From Corynebacterium mycetoides (lineage in GTDB: Bacteria > Actinomycetota > Actinomycetes > Mycobacteriales > Mycobacteriaceae), in assembly GCF_900103625.1 (NCBI RefSeq), contig NZ_LT629700.1, positions 310,001 through 374,000 of the forward strand: DNA of 64,000 bases. Reading direction: 5' to 3'. This document shows, piece after piece, positions 1-8,089 of the stretch (positions are counted from its first letter, which is position 1; every line of letters begins with the position of its first letter). The notes beneath the pieces are model-generated. The model was not told the origin of the DNA and made no database searches. It was given only the letters and a program-made list of their open reading frames with translations. The position numbers were made by a program, and so were the translations under genes.

Positions 1-2
1 AC

Positions 3-431
3 TTCGACGACGACGTGCTCGACATCTTGCTCGCGCCCGACCCGACCGCGATCCGCTTCCAGTGCACCTGCCCCGACTCCGCGCCCGTGTGCAAGCACTG
101 CGTCGCCGTCGCCGACAAGGCCGCCGAGCTCATCACCGCCTCCCCGGAGGTGTTGTTCTCCCTGCGCAACCTGAGCCTGAACACGTTCGAACAAGGTGTG
201 CGAAACCGCGCGGCGGCCGTGGCCAAGGAGAACTCGGAGGCCGGATCGAAGTACTTCTGGGCCGGCCGCGAACTGCCGGACGTGCCACAGCCCAAGGTCG
301 CGCCCATGATCGAGGACTCCGACATCGACCTGTTGCACCGCGCGATGCAGACCGTCTCGTTCACCAACATCGACCAGCTGCGCGCGGTCGCGGACATCGA
401 GGACCTCTACGACGAGCTGACGCGTCAGTGA
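3..431 (+). CDS. SWIM zinc-finger protein, C-terminal part (gene starts before the window)
   Basis: The reading frame is open from base 3, so the gene begins upstream and only about the last 142 codons are seen. Near the start is a SWIM-type zinc motif, C-x-C-x7-C-x-H, in the segment reading FQCTCPDSAPVCKHC. SWIM domains bind zinc and are found in proteins that work with DNA or helicases; in actinobacteria they often sit next to SNF2-type helicases. The rest is helical with no recognised catalytic motif. The stop TGA at 429-431 overlaps a possible ATG at 431 of the next gene, and an SbcD/SbcC-like pair follows on the same strand. A role in DNA metabolism is inferred from that context only. 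Confidence 0.8.
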   Translation, partial: FDDDVLDILLAPDPTAIRFQCTCPDSAPVCKHCVAVADKAAELITASPEVLFSLRNLSLNTFEQGVRNRAAAVAKENSEAGSKYFWAGRELPDVPQPKVAPMIEDSDIDLLHRAMQTVSFTNIDQLRAVADIEDLYDELTRQ

Positions 432-460
432 TGTCGACACCGTTTGGTATGAGTAAGGGC

Positions 461-1603
461 ATGAGCGAGCTGACCTTCATCCACACCTCCGACCTGCAGC
501 TGGGCATGACGCGGAAATTCCTGTCGCCCGAGGCGCAGTCGCGTTTCGACGACGCCCGGCTACGCGCCGTCGACAAGCTCGGCGAACTCGCCCGCGAGCG
601 CGGCGCCGAGTTCATCGTCGTGGCCGGCGACGTATTCGAGCACAACGCGCTCGAACAGCGGACCTTGGGCCGCGCGCTGGAGGCGTTTTCTCGCCTGCCC
701 GTGCCGGTGTACCTGCTGCCCGGCAACCATGACCCGCTGGTGGCGGACTCGATCTTCCACCGTACGGAGGCGGTGGGAAACGTCACCGTGCTGGACTCCA
801 ACGAGGTGGTCGAGGTGCGGCCCGGCGTTGAGCTGGTCGGCGCCCCGCTGACCGCGAAGTACGCCTCCGAGGACCTGTGCGCCCGGGCGCTGCGCGACCT
901 GGAGCCCACGGACGCGATCCGCGTGCTCGTCGGGCACGGCCAGGTGGAGGCGCGCACCGGGGAGGCCGCCGCGGACCTCATCGACCTGGCCAACCTGGAG
1001 GAAAAGCTCGCGAGCGGGGTCGTGGACTACGTGGCGCTGGGGGACACGCACTCCACCCGGTCGCTCGGCACGTCCGGGAAGGTGTGGTTCTCCGGGTCGC
1101 CCGAGACCACCGATTTCCACGATCTGACCCCCGGGGTGACGGGAGGCGAGGTGGATTCCGGCAACGCCCTGGTGGTGCGGCTGAACGCGGGGACCGCGAA
1201 CGTGGAGAAGGTCGCCGTAGGCACCTGGGTGTTCGAGGCGCTGCACTGGGACGTCACCGGCGCGGGCGACGTGGACGAGATCCTCGCCCAGCTGCGCGCC
1301 TACCCGGACAAGGAGCGCACCGTGATCAAGTACGCGATCGTGGGCACCCTCGGCCTGGAGGACACGCGGCGCCTAGAGGAGGGCCTCGCCGAGCTGGAAC
1401 CGGTCTTCGCCTCCCTGCGCGAGCGCACCCGGCTGATGGATCTCCATCTCGAACCCGGTGAAGACGAACTGGCCGACCTGCCGCTGACCGGGTTCGCCGC
1501 GGACGCCATGGAGGAGCTCGCGGGTTCCGCGGCCGCGGGTGACCCGGTGGCGCGCGACGCGGTCAACCTGTTGTTCCGCCTATCAAGGGAGGTCTCCGCG
1601 TGA
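461..1603 (+). CDS. SbcD/Mre11-like metallophosphoesterase (DNA repair exonuclease subunit)
   Basis: Calcineurin-like phosphoesterase of about 380 residues. Metal-binding motifs appear in order: HTSDLQLG at the N-terminus, VVAGDVFEHN, LPGNHDP, LVGHGQ and LGDTHS. The family cuts DNA ends or hairpins together with an SbcC/Rad50 ATPase, which follows immediately with a 4-base GTGA overlap. The first motif is D-x-Q rather than the D-x-H of E. coli SbcD. The same change occurs in the mycobacterial protein Rv1277, which this gene resembles. The start at 461 is chosen because the conserved fold begins there; ATGs at 431 (overlapping the previous stop) and 449 are in frame and possible. Confidence 0.85.
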   Translation: MSELTFIHTSDLQLGMTRKFLSPEAQSRFDDARLRAVDKLGELARERGAEFIVVAGDVFEHNALEQRTLGRALEAFSRLPVPVYLLPGNHDPLVADSIFHRTEAVGNVTVLDSNEVVEVRPGVELVGAPLTAKYASEDLCARALRDLEPTDAIRVLVGHGQVEARTGEAAADLIDLANLEEKLASGVVDYVALGDTHSTRSLGTSGKVWFSGSPETTDFHDLTPGVTGGEVDSGNALVVRLNAGTANVEKVAVGTWVFEALHWDVTGAGDVDEILAQLRAYPDKERTVIKYAIVGTLGLEDTRRLEEGLAELEPVFASLRERTRLMDLHLEPGEDELADLPLTGFAADAMEELAGSAAAGDPVARDAVNLLFRLSREVSA

Positions 1604-4224
1604 AAATCCATTCCCTGACGCTGCACAACGTCCGTGCCATCGAGCACCTCGAGCTCACCGATATCCCGGACACGGGGGTCATCCTCATCCACGGCGAGAA
1701 CGAGGCCGGCAAGTCCACCATCCTCGACGCGCTCGACGCGGTTCTCAACTTCAAGCATTCCTCCAGCGACTCCCGCATCCGCGCGCTGCGCCCGGCGGGC
1801 AAGGACGTCGAGGTGGAGGTGGCCCTGGAGGCGACGGTCGGGCCGTACACGTTTACCGTGCAGAAGCGGTTCTTGCGCGGGAGGCGCTCGTCGCTGACGA
1901 TCACCGCCCCGCGCCGGGAGCAGTACACGGGGCGGGAGGCGGACGACAAGCTCGCCGCCATCCTCGATGAACACCTAGACCAGGCCCTGGCGTCCACCCT
2001 GTTCCTCCGCCAGGGCCAGCTGTCCCCGGGGGTGAAGGCCGCGGGGATCCCGTCGATCACCCGCGCCCTGGACCAGGGCGGGGAGGAGGACGCGGGGGCT
2101 GCCGGGACGGACGACACCGCGCTTATGCAGCGCATTGAGACGGAGTTTGCGCGCTACTTCACCAAAACCGGGAAGAAAGCCGCGTCGTACGCGGCCCTGG
2201 AAAAGCAGGTGGATGCCGCGCGGGACAGGCTCGCCGACCTGCGCGGGGACGTCGCGCGCCTCTCCGGGTTTGTCGATGAGGTGGCTAGGCGCGAGGCGGA
2301 GATCGCCGCTATCCAGCAGGAACTGCCGGACGCGGAGAGGGAGGAGGCGGCGCGAGCGGAGGAGGCTGCCGCGGCTCGTGCCCTCGCGCAGCAGGCCGCC
2401 GCCGCCGCGAAGGAGGAGCAGCGCGCCGGCGTCGACCTCGAGCGGGCCGAGGCGGACGTCCGCGCCCGCGCCGAAGCGCGCGAGCGCGTTGCCACCTTGG
2501 AAAAGGCCGCCGACGAGCTCTCCGCGCAGCTCGATTCCGCCCGCGAGGCGGCAGAGACCGAGGCGGGGCGCATTGCTGAGCTCACCGCCCTGCGTGACGA
2601 CGCCAAGCGCAACGCCGCCGCCGCCCGCGAGGCCGTCCGGCAGGCCGAGCGCGCGCGCCAGGGTGTGCGTGTGCGCGCGCACGCCGAGGCGCTCGCCGCC
2701 TCCGTCGCGAGCCTGGACGCGGTGGACGCGGAGCTCGCCGGGCTGCGCGCGCGGCAGCCGGAGCGCCCGGTGACGGATGCGGACGTCCGGGCCCTGGAAA
2801 AGGCGCGCGAGGAGGTCGCGCTGCAGCGCCGGCTGCGCGATGCCGCCTCGGCGAAAATCGAGGTCTCCGGCCCTGAGGGCGCGCGCGTGCTTGTCGACGG
2901 CACAGGCGTGGAGTTCCCCGGCTCCGCCGTCCTGCCCGTGCACGACCGAACCCGGGTGACGCTCGGCGACTTCGACGTGGTCTACCGCGCGGCCCACGGC
3001 GCCGATGATTCCTCGGCCGATCCCTCGGCGCGCCTGGAGGCCGCCGAGCGCGAGCTGGGGCAAGTGCTCGAGGAGCTCGCGTGCGCGGACATCGACGAGG
3101 CCAGGCGGCTGCGCGACGAGCACGCCGAGCTCGCCTCGGCGCTCGATGCGGCCCGGCGCCAGCGCGAAGAGATTCTTGGCGGCCGCGACGCCGACGACCT
3201 GCGCGCGGATCACACCCGCGCCGAAGCGCAAGCGCAGGAGGCCGGGGCGGGGGAGACCTCGGAGGACGCGGCCGAAGAGGAGCTATCGCGAGCGCAGTCC
3301 GCGCTTGATGACGCCGAGGAAGCCGCCGAGCGCGCGGAGGCCGCGCTCAAGCCCTGGGCGGAACGCAAAGAGGCGACCGCGCTCGCCGTGGCCGAGGCGA
3401 AGGCCGAATCCAAGGCGGCGGAGTATGCGTCGGCGCGCGAGGAATGGGCGGCCGCCGAGCGCACGACCCCGGGTCTCGTCCAAGCGCGCGACGCGGCCGC
3501 GGCGGCGCACGCCGAAGCGGCGGCAGAGTCCGCGAAGCTCGCGGGCGAGCTCGCCGCGGCCAACCCCGAGCTTGCCAGCGACCTGTACGCCGGGGCCCAG
3601 ACCCGGCTGCGCAACCTGCGCAGCCGGCAGGTGGAGGCGGACAAGCGCATCGCCGAGCTCACCGGGCGCATCGAGCAGGCCTCCGGGGTGGCGGAGCAGG
3701 CGGACCGGGCCGAGGCGGAGTGCGACGCGGCGGAATTCGCGCTGGCTACCGCGCGGCGGCGCGCCGACGCCGTGAGCCTGCTGCGCGAGACGATGCTGCG
3801 GCACCGCGAGGCCGCCCGGGCCCGCTACGCGGCGCCTTTTGCCGAGGCGCTCAACCGCTACGCCTCCCGCGTGTTCGGCCCGGACGTGGAATTCACGCTG
3901 GGGGAGTCCCTGGAGATTGAGGCGCGCACGCTCAACGGCGCGACGGTGGCGCTCGACCAGCTCTCGGGCGGGGCGCAGGAGCAGCTCGCCCTGCTCGTCC
4001 GCTTTGCGATTGCCGAGCTCGCGGGCAGCAGCCCGGTGCCCGTCATCGTCGACGACGCGTTGGGAGCGACCGACCCGGCGCGCCTGGCGCTGATGAACTC
4101 GCTGTTCAATCAGGTGGGCAAGCACTCGCAGGTGTTCGTGCTCACGTGCTTCCCGCAGCGCTTCGACAGGGTGGAGGCGGCCAAGGTGGCGCACATCAAC
4201 GAGCTCGCGGGAGGGGAGAAATGA
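1600..4224 (+). CDS. SbcC/Rad50-like (YhaN-type) coiled-coil ATPase
   Basis: 874 residues, GTG start, translationally coupled to the SbcD-like gene. The N-terminal ATPase half has the Walker A motif GENEAGKST (about residue 36), and the C-terminal half has the ABC signature LSGGAQEQ followed by Walker B VIVDDALGATD. Between them are long Ala/Glu/Arg-rich stretches typical of antiparallel coiled coil. No C-x-x-C zinc hook is present. Instead the middle of the coil carries a short beta-rich, glycine-containing insert at about residues 419-467. Length and layout match M. tuberculosis Rv1278 as I remember it. Likely role: ATP-driven DNA end tethering or processing with the upstream nuclease. The operon ends at a strong terminator hairpin. 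Confidence 0.88.
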   Translation: MKIHSLTLHNVRAIEHLELTDIPDTGVILIHGENEAGKSTILDALDAVLNFKHSSSDSRIRALRPAGKDVEVEVALEATVGPYTFTVQKRFLRGRRSSLTITAPRREQYTGREADDKLAAILDEHLDQALASTLFLRQGQLSPGVKAAGIPSITRALDQGGEEDAGAAGTDDTALMQRIETEFARYFTKTGKKAASYAALEKQVDAARDRLADLRGDVARLSGFVDEVARREAEIAAIQQELPDAEREEAARAEEAAAARALAQQAAAAAKEEQRAGVDLERAEADVRARAEARERVATLEKAADELSAQLDSAREAAETEAGRIAELTALRDDAKRNAAAAREAVRQAERARQGVRVRAHAEALAASVASLDAVDAELAGLRARQPERPVTDADVRALEKAREEVALQRRLRDAASAKIEVSGPEGARVLVDGTGVEFPGSAVLPVHDRTRVTLGDFDVVYRAAHGADDSSADPSARLEAAERELGQVLEELACADIDEARRLRDEHAELASALDAARRQREEILGGRDADDLRADHTRAEAQAQEAGAGETSEDAAEEELSRAQSALDDAEEAAERAEAALKPWAERKEATALAVAEAKAESKAAEYASAREEWAAAERTTPGLVQARDAAAAAHAEAAAESAKLAGELAAANPELASDLYAGAQTRLRNLRSRQVEADKRIAELTGRIEQASGVAEQADRAEAECDAAEFALATARRRADAVSLLRETMLRHREAARARYAAPFAEALNRYASRVFGPDVEFTLGESLEIEARTLNGATVALDQLSGGAQEQLALLVRFAIAELAGSSPVPVIVDDALGATDPARLALMNSLFNQVGKHSQVFVLTCFPQRFDRVEAAKVAHINELAGGEK

Positions 4225-4225
4225 C

Positions 4226-4250
4226 AACACCCCGCGCGAAGCGGGGTGTT
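4226..4250. terminator. Bidirectional terminator hairpin between convergent genes
   Basis: A perfect 10-bp stem (AACACCCCGC / GCGGGGTGTT) closes on a 5-base GCGAA loop. It starts two bases after the SbcC-like stop codon and lies between that gene and the convergent YceI gene. No long T-run follows, as is usual in GC-rich actinobacteria. Confidence 0.8.
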
Positions 4251-4283
4251 GCTGCTTACGACGTGAGGCTTACGCCTTGATGC

Positions 4284-4820
4284 CTACGCCTTGATGGCGG
4301 AGCCCTCAATCGCGATCTTGATATTGTTGGAGACGAGAACACCGCCGGAGTTCAGGGGAGCCTGGAAGTTGATGCCGAACTCGGTGCGGTCGATGGTGGT
4401 GTCGGCCTCGAAGCCGACGCGGACGTTGCCGAAGGGGTCCGTCTCGACACCGAAGGTCTCCACCTCGAGGGTGACCGGCTTGGTGGTCTCCTTGATGGTG
4501 AGGTTGCCCTCGACGGTGCCGTTGCCGTTCTCGTCGACGTTGAAGGCGGTGGACTCGAAGGTCATCTCGGGGTACTTCTCCACGTCGAAAAAGTCCTCGC
4601 CGCGGACGTGGCCGTCGCGGTCAGCGTTGCCGGTGGAGATGGAGGCGGTCTTGATGGTGGCGGTCGCCTTCGATGCCTGCGGGTTGTCGCCGTCGATAGT
4701 GACCTGAGCGTCGAAGTCTGGGAAGTTGCCGCGGACCTTGGTCACCATGGCGTGGCGGGCGACGAAGCCGATTTCGGAGTGGGCGGGGTCGAGGTTCCAG
4801 GTTCCGGTGAGCTGAGACAT
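4284..4820 (-). CDS. YceI-family lipid-binding-like protein
   Basis: 178 residues. The start at 4820 has a good Shine-Dalgarno (AAGGAGAA), and the protein opens MSQLTGTWNLDPAHSEIGF, the classic YceI entry sequence. It continues with VTKVRGNFPDFDAQV and ends in the expected beta-rich body (DPFGNVRVGFEA, INFQAPL). YceI proteins form an elongated lipocalin-like barrel that binds isoprenoid chains. No signal peptide is visible, so this copy is probably cytoplasmic. The C-terminal codons lie in a small near-duplication (tacgccttgatg twice). The gene is divergent from a MarR regulator, with operator-like palindromes over its promoter, so repression by that regulator is likely. Confidence 0.9.
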   Translation of the reverse strand: MSQLTGTWNLDPAHSEIGFVARHAMVTKVRGNFPDFDAQVTIDGDNPQASKATATIKTASISTGNADRDGHVRGEDFFDVEKYPEMTFESTAFNVDENGNGTVEGNLTIKETTKPVTLEVETFGVETDPFGNVRVGFEADTTIDRTEFGINFQAPLNSGGVLVSNNIKIAIEGSAIKA

Positions 4821-4840
4821 GTGGTTCTCCTTGAGGGTTG

Positions 4841-4888
4841 TTGACGTGTTAACAAGCACCAGCATACCGCGACTTAGTGACGTGTCAA
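4841..4888 (-). promoter_or_regulatory. yceI-like gene promoter with two operator-like palindromes
   Basis: On the minus strand a -35 TTGACA (4888-4883) and a -10 TATGCT (4866-4861) are 16 bp apart. Two related inverted repeats with a TGAC-N2-GTCA-like core overlap the promoter. One at 4878-4887 (TGACGTGTCA) lies on the -35 box; the other at 4841-4852 (TTGACGTGTTAA) lies just after the expected start of transcription. This is a textbook position for repression, most likely by the divergent MarR protein. Confidence 0.65.
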
Positions 4889-4984
4889 CTGTTTCTGGGA
4901 TTTCCCTTTTCCTGCTGGTCAAAATGGGTGGAGACGAAAGTAGATCGCTAGTGATGACCATTTCTCCGGCGCGGGGTAAAGATG

Positions 4985-4998
4985 TAATGTCAACATTA
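4985..4998 (+). promoter_or_regulatory. Perfect palindrome at the marR start codon
   Basis: TAATGT-CA-ACATTA is a perfect inverted repeat whose last base is the A of the MarR start codon. It includes a -10-like TAATGT. It may be an autoregulatory operator. Its sequence differs from the two TGAC-type palindromes upstream, so it may bind the same protein with different affinity or a different factor. Confidence 0.45.
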
Positions 4999-5498
4999 TG
5001 GCTGAACAACCCCGCTGGCTAAATGATAACGAACAAGCACTCTGGAGGCTCCTGCTCGCGGCGACCCGCAAGCTCGACAGAGTGATCGATGAGACCCTCC
5101 AGGCAGGGTCGACCCTGTCGTCATCGGAGTTCTCCGTCCTCGTCGCCTTATCCGAGGCCAAGGGACACGAACTGCGCCTGCGCGACCTCTGCGCCCAGCT
5201 CGACTGGGACCGCTCCCGCACCTCCCACCAGGTCACCCGGATGGAAAAGCGCGGCCTGCTAACCAAGTGCAAGTCCCCGGGAGACGCCCGCGGCGTGCTG
5301 GTTCAGCTCACGGACGAGGGTATGGAGCGTGTCGCCCAGGCCGCCCCCGATCACGTGGAAAGCGTCCGGCGCATCGTGTTTGACCACCTCAACCCCGACG
5401 ACGTGCCCGCGTTGCAGCGGTTTTTCACCGGGATTATGGAGGTTGACAACCTTCCGGGCATTCCCACGTGCAAGGAAATCCGCGCTGTCGACGAGTAA
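4998..5498 (+). CDS. MarR-family transcriptional regulator
   Basis: 166 residues with the MarR winged-helix pattern: an N-terminal dimerisation helix (QALWRLLLAATRKLDRVIDE), the recognition region LRDLCAQLDWDRSRTSHQVTRMEKRGLL, and the wing containing DARGVLVQLTDEG. MarR proteins bind palindromic operators as dimers and release DNA on binding small phenolic or lipophilic ligands. The gene is divergent from the YceI-family gene, whose promoter carries two palindromes, so that gene is the probable target. The start ATG at 4998 sits directly after a palindrome with no clear Shine-Dalgarno. Confidence 0.9.
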   Translation: MAEQPRWLNDNEQALWRLLLAATRKLDRVIDETLQAGSTLSSSEFSVLVALSEAKGHELRLRDLCAQLDWDRSRTSHQVTRMEKRGLLTKCKSPGDARGVLVQLTDEGMERVAQAAPDHVESVRRIVFDHLNPDDVPALQRFFTGIMEVDNLPGIPTCKEIRAVDE

Positions 5499-5607
5499 AC
5501 GCTAGGAATCAGGGTCGAAATCAGGGTAAACCCCGTTGCCGTGGCCCCGACGGGAACGTTGAATGGGGAGTGTCAAGGAAACCAGCCAACCGAAAGGACC
5601 TCACCCC

Positions 5608-5826
5608 ATGTCAACGACCAACGCATCCAACGCAACCCCCCGCAAGCGACTCACACGTTCCATGACTGATAAGTGGATCGCCGGTGTCTGCGGGGGCGTG
5701 GCCCAGTACTTCAACATCGACCCGGTGCTCGTGCGCCTGCTCTTCGTCGTCCTCGTGCTCGCCGGCATCCTACCGGGCGTGCTCCTCTACATCGTGGCGT
5801 GGATCATCATGCCCGCTGAATACTAG
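5608..5826 (+). CDS. PspC-domain membrane protein
   Basis: 72 residues. Start at 5608 is supported by GAAAGGAC nine bases upstream. After a short polar N-terminus comes the PspC signature (LTRSMTDKWIAGVCGGVAQYFNIDPVLVRLLFV), followed by a hydrophobic segment and WIIMPAEY. PspC proteins are small inner-membrane proteins tied to envelope stress. There is no PspA gene nearby, so its partner is unknown. Confidence 0.88.
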   Translation: MSTTNASNATPRKRLTRSMTDKWIAGVCGGVAQYFNIDPVLVRLLFVVLVLAGILPGVLLYIVAWIIMPAEY

Positions 5827-5864
5827 GAGACTCGGCCGATTTATTCCCCGCGAGACACGGGTGA

Positions 5865-5870
5865 TAGTGT
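5865..5870 (+). promoter_or_regulatory. Possible -10 box of tRNA-Arg
   Basis: TAGTGT lies 26 bases before the mature 5' end of the tRNA. No convincing -35 box is seen, so this is a weak call. Confidence 0.3.
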
Positions 5871-5895
5871 CTAATGCGCACCGCGAGGTGCGCAT

Positions 5896-5969
5896 GTCTT
5901 CGTAGCTCAGTGGATTAGAGCATCGGTTTCCGGTACCGAAGGTCGCAGGTTCGAATCCTGTCGGGGACA
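5896..5969 (+). tRNA. tRNA-Arg (anticodon CCG)
   Basis: A full cloverleaf can be drawn. The acceptor stem GTCTTCG pairs with CGGGGAC (two G-T wobbles), the D stem is GCTC/GAGC, and the anticodon stem TCGGT/ACCGA holds the loop TTCCGGT with anticodon CCG. The T stem GCAGG/CCTGT holds TTCGAAT. The discriminator is A at 5969, and CCA is not encoded. It reads CGG arginine codons. A mobile-element-like island lies directly downstream; tRNA genes are common insertion points. Confidence 0.95.
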
Positions 5970-6049
5970 CAGTTGTCGGGGGGTTCACGAAATTGTTCCA
6001 ATCTTTTCACGAAACCTCCTGCCGGCCGAAGGGAAACGGCCGCGAACAC

Positions 6050-6088
6050 AAAAGTGACCCGCTTCGCGCGTTCGGAGGGGTCATTTTT
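6050..6088. terminator. Bidirectional terminator hairpin between tRNA and transposase-like gene
   Basis: TGACCC (6055-6060) pairs with GGGTCA (6078-6083) around a GC-rich loop. TTTTT follows on the plus strand, and an A-rich stretch precedes it, giving CTTTTG on the minus strand. It can end both the tRNA transcript and the oppositely oriented transposase-like gene. The rest of 5970-6194 shows only a TTCACGAAA repeat (5984-5992 and 6006-6014). Confidence 0.55.
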
Positions 6089-6194
6089 CATCGTCTGAAA
6101 ACCGTTTTGGGCCGCATTTCGGCACTCGCCCACGACATCTAGGCCACGGGCTTCGTCCTCGTTGTTTGAGGACCAGCCGGTGGCCTTGGTCGGG

Positions 6195-8009
6195 CTATGC
6201 CGCAAGCGGTGGTGCGTTGGGGAAAGCGTCGGTGCCAGTCTCGTCGCGTCCGCGGGTCTTGCGACCGCCTGGAGGGGTGGTGGGAGGCGTGGGCTTCTTC
6301 GGGAAGCGCCAGCGCGACTCTGCCGAGAGCAGACCAATGTTGGTCGCGACTGCGGACATGACAGCCGAAATGGCCTGTGCTGCCCAGCCACGCATAAGAC
6401 GCATGGTGGGGTCGCCGTGGCCTTGGTGGCGGGAAGACTTCACGCGGTCATTGCGAGACTCAATGGTGTTGCGACGGTGGTACTGCTCCTGCCACTCCTT
6501 GGTGCCGTAAGGCGCGCCCTGGTTGAGGTACTTCGCACCGTCCTCGGGCGTGTTCTGCACGGTAATGGAGGTCTGCTTACAGACCGCACCGCACATGCCA
6601 GACGTCGGCACCTCGCTTTCCAGCAGAGGCTCCTTCGCACGGTTGGGGTGCTTCTCCTTCGAGCGTGCAACCAAAGGGCAGGTGACCTTCGCGCTCTTCG
6701 AGCGTGCATGGCACTGGAAACGCTGCTTGCCGTCGCCCTCGACGGGCTTGCCGAGCGGTGCCAACTGGAGTTTCTTGCGCTCGTCAAGCAGCGCGTAATA
6801 CTCGTCCTCGCCTATGCGGCCGTTTTGGAAGTCGGCAGTGGCGTTGACCAGGCGCTGACGCGCCTTCATTACCGGGCAGTAGAGCTGGCCGTCCACAACA
6901 ACCGCGCCAGAGGCGAGCTCGGTCTGGAGTCCCAGCTGGATTTTCTTGTAGTCGCCAATGAGGTCGTAGCCAGCCTTACGCAGCGGGACCTGGAGGTTCT
7001 CGGCCTTCTGGCCTGGCAGGTACAGGCGGTCTCCCAAGAAGCGTCCGCGGGGCAGTTCGGGACGGGCAAACACGTTGGTCAGCGAGCGCAACGCACGCTG
7101 CCACGGCTTAGCAGCCGGGCGGTGGAAGGACATGCCGAGAATAAGAGACGGCAGTCCCCCTTCTTTGCCGACTCCGTTGCCTTCCATAGTGGCGAAGGTG
7201 GCCTCTCCTGCCCACATGTTGTCGCCCTTGGAGGGCTTCGCGTCGCCGTTGTGGTCGTCCGCGCCCTTCGAGTAGTTGCCGAGCGTCGGCGTGGACGCAA
7301 CCTTGCGGTGACCGGGCACGTGGCCTGCCAACATGTCCTGCTTGTTCGGGTTGCCGTTGGCGGGGACCTTAAAGGCGGTGCCGTCTACGGCTACGTCGCC
7401 GTTCCAGGACCCAAGTTTGTCGCCGAACTTCTCGACGGTGGCCCACAGCAGGCGGTTGGAGAACTCGTCGCAGCGCGCCATGCGCTTTTCCGCCAGCAGT
7501 TCTTCCTCGGTCGGCTGGTAACTCTTCTTCGACGTTTTCTTCGAGTCGAGCCCGAAGAGGTCCATGAACTCAAGCCACTCGTCAACCGTGTGGCGGCCGT
7601 GTCGGGAGACCTGCGGGTACGGCTCCATGGTCGCACGCACGCGCTCAAGAGCGCGCCAAATGCGGTGGTACCAGTCGTTGTTGTAGTCCATGCGGCCGTC
7701 ACGGGTGGAAAGGTCCACGTTCGCGTTAACGAGCGAGAAGTAGTCGCGAATGTACGGCTTCATGCCGAAGGCGACCACCTCCGACATGCGGGCGACCAAC
7801 TGCGGGCGCTTGGTAAGCGCCATGTGGACCCAGAGCACAATGGCGGTGCGAATGGTCACGTACTGCGGGCGACCACCGCGGCCGGTCTGGAGCCCGTCCT
7901 CAATACGCCAGTTCTCCACCAGTTCGACCACACCGGAGGCGTCAACGAGGTCGGCGGCGTAGTTGAGTTGGGAGAAGTTCTCTTGGGTCTGCGGGTACAG
8001 GTTCGCCAT
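6195..8009 (-). CDS. DDE-transposase-like protein with four-cysteine insertion
   Basis: 604 residues. Start at 8009 is fixed by a near-perfect Shine-Dalgarno (AAGGAGGTGA). A plausible DDE triad is visible: D209 in AVDGTAF, D327 in GDRLYLPGQ and E517 in RRNTIESRNDRVK. The spacing from the second Asp to the Glu is long because of an insert carrying C433-x10-C444-x28-C473-x3-C477, a likely zinc-binding ribbon. The N-terminal 200 residues (starting LYPQTQENFSQLNYAADLVD) look like a DNA-binding region. I do not recognise a named IS family and see no terminal inverted repeats. It is downstream of, and probably co-transcribed with, a tyrosine-recombinase-like gene. Base composition is less GC-rich than the surrounding core, which suggests transfer. 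Confidence 0.7.
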   Translation of the reverse strand: MANLYPQTQENFSQLNYAADLVDASGVVELVENWRIEDGLQTGRGGRPQYVTIRTAIVLWVHMALTKRPQLVARMSEVVAFGMKPYIRDYFSLVNANVDLSTRDGRMDYNNDWYHRIWRALERVRATMEPYPQVSRHGRHTVDEWLEFMDLFGLDSKKTSKKSYQPTEEELLAEKRMARCDEFSNRLLWATVEKFGDKLGSWNGDVAVDGTAFKVPANGNPNKQDMLAGHVPGHRKVASTPTLGNYSKGADDHNGDAKPSKGDNMWAGEATFATMEGNGVGKEGGLPSLILGMSFHRPAAKPWQRALRSLTNVFARPELPRGRFLGDRLYLPGQKAENLQVPLRKAGYDLIGDYKKIQLGLQTELASGAVVVDGQLYCPVMKARQRLVNATADFQNGRIGEDEYYALLDERKKLQLAPLGKPVEGDGKQRFQCHARSKSAKVTCPLVARSKEKHPNRAKEPLLESEVPTSGMCGAVCKQTSITVQNTPEDGAKYLNQGAPYGTKEWQEQYHRRNTIESRNDRVKSSRHQGHGDPTMRLMRGWAAQAISAVMSAVATNIGLLSAESRWRFPKKPTPPTTPPGGRKTRGRDETGTDAFPNAPPLAA

Positions 8010-8089
8010 GTCGTTGTCACCTCCTTGTGCTGGTTGTTTTTGGCAATAAGAGACCAACCTGGCGTCGCCACCAGGGAAAATAGGGTTGT

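Noticed and set aside
5984..6014. TTCACGAAA direct repeats after the tRNA as an attachment or operator site
   Set aside because: Only two 9-base copies in a non-coding spacer; too little to support a function.
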